NCBI GenBank assembly: GCA_007115705.1
Contig: QXEO01000549.1
Span: 3,548,769-3,612,768, forward strand
DNA from: Dactylis glomerata
Taxonomy: Eukaryota > Streptophyta > Magnoliopsida > Poales > Poaceae
Direction of reading: 5' to 3'
Length of the DNA stretch: 64,000 nucleotides
Positions 63,661 through 64,000 of the stretch are shown here, one piece after another. The notes below the pieces were generated by a model. That model saw only the letters and a list, made by a program, of their open reading frames with translations, was not told the origin of the DNA and searched no databases. The stretch's first letter is position 1. Each line of letters begins with the position of its first letter. Both the position numbers and the translations under genes were made by a program.

Positions 63661-64000
63661 ACCGAGGTGCAGATAGAGATGGTCCCGACTATTGAGTCTC
63701 GATGGCTGACGGCTCATCGGAACGATGGAGGGATATTGGGGAAGTTATTAGAAACTAGATTGCAACTCTATCCCAATCACACTGCGGTCGCAACTAATAA
63801 ACACGCTGCCGTGATCCTACATGAGAAGCCGGAACCGGTACCCTCCTTCATATCCATATGGTACAAGACAAGGGTTAGGCAGTGAGAGGACACCACGCTA
63901 GGTGTGTGGTCGCCTTGGTTGATCTGTCGATATCTTGTCATTGACCAGACTGGCTCTTGCTATTCTCTGTCCTAATCGTCGCTCTGAGCGTTGTCGCGTA
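63661..64000. other. No recognised feature
   Basis: A plus-strand frame at 63655-63885 (MMTEVQIEMVPTIESRW) has no known motif. The sequence continues past the window edge. Confidence 0.35.

Overview
This window looks like nuclear DNA from a large grass genome, most likely Triticeae (wheat, Aegilops, barley or rye). The reasons are nested transposons, three CACTA elements whose subterminal repeats are of the grass TTTAGCACCGGTT, TTTAGTCCCGGTT and GTGCCGACGGC types, an Athila-type LTR retrotransposon starting TGATACGTCTC, and Stowaway MITEs with CTCCCTC ends. There is no prokaryotic-type gene organisation, no rRNA or tRNA gene and no CRISPR array. At least two thirds of the window is transposon; low-copy host sequence remains at about 27.6-31.9, 40-49 and 59.3-64 kb. 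Layout: (1) 1-25894 is CACTA-1, genes on the minus strand, left end outside the window. It carries a regulatory-type gene (TNPA-like, with Ulp1 exons probably beyond the left edge), a small third gene at 5.4-5.9 kb, and a TNP2 transposase with two in-frame TAG codons. Its 5' region is split by an Athila-like gag-pro retrotransposon (9977-25357; 1672-bp LTRs, 5-bp target duplication AGTTG). That element is itself split by a three-ORF L1-type LINE (12899-19723; 16-bp target duplication). CACTA-1 lies in an older gypsy-like element whose LTR is at 27068-27558. (2) 27.8-29.4 kb holds a possible small spliced host gene, followed by a ten-copy tandem array of a 158-bp unit. (3) 31984-39964 is CACTA-3 on the plus strand, with spliced TNP2 and TNPA-like genes carrying three in-frame TAG codons but intact splice sites. 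(4) 40-49 kb is a mosaic of Helitron-like 3' ends, a truncated LINE tail, a Stowaway MITE and unrecognised low-copy sequence. (5) 49071-59284 is CACTA-2, complete with both ends and a 3-bp target duplication GTG. It has an intact six-exon gene ending in a Ulp1/C48 SUMO-protease-like domain and a TNP2 gene whose extreme C-terminus is replaced. (6) 59.3-64 kb is low-copy DNA with a possible host first exon, a Stowaway MITE, a Mutator-type foldback MITE and a Helitron-like 5' end. How the parts work together: in each CACTA the TNP2 transposase would cut the element ends, and the TNPA-like protein would bind the inverted-repeat motifs. In CACTA-1 and CACTA-2 the same kind of motif also sits at the promoter of the second gene, and in CACTA-1 at the promoter of a third, E2F-site-rich small gene. 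Both elements also carry a strong GC-rich hairpin in the 5'-leader intron of the second gene (one copy in CACTA-1, four in CACTA-2). CACTA-3 has a different 178-bp foldback in the leader of its transposase gene. These non-coding parts and the third gene are the least expected features of the window.
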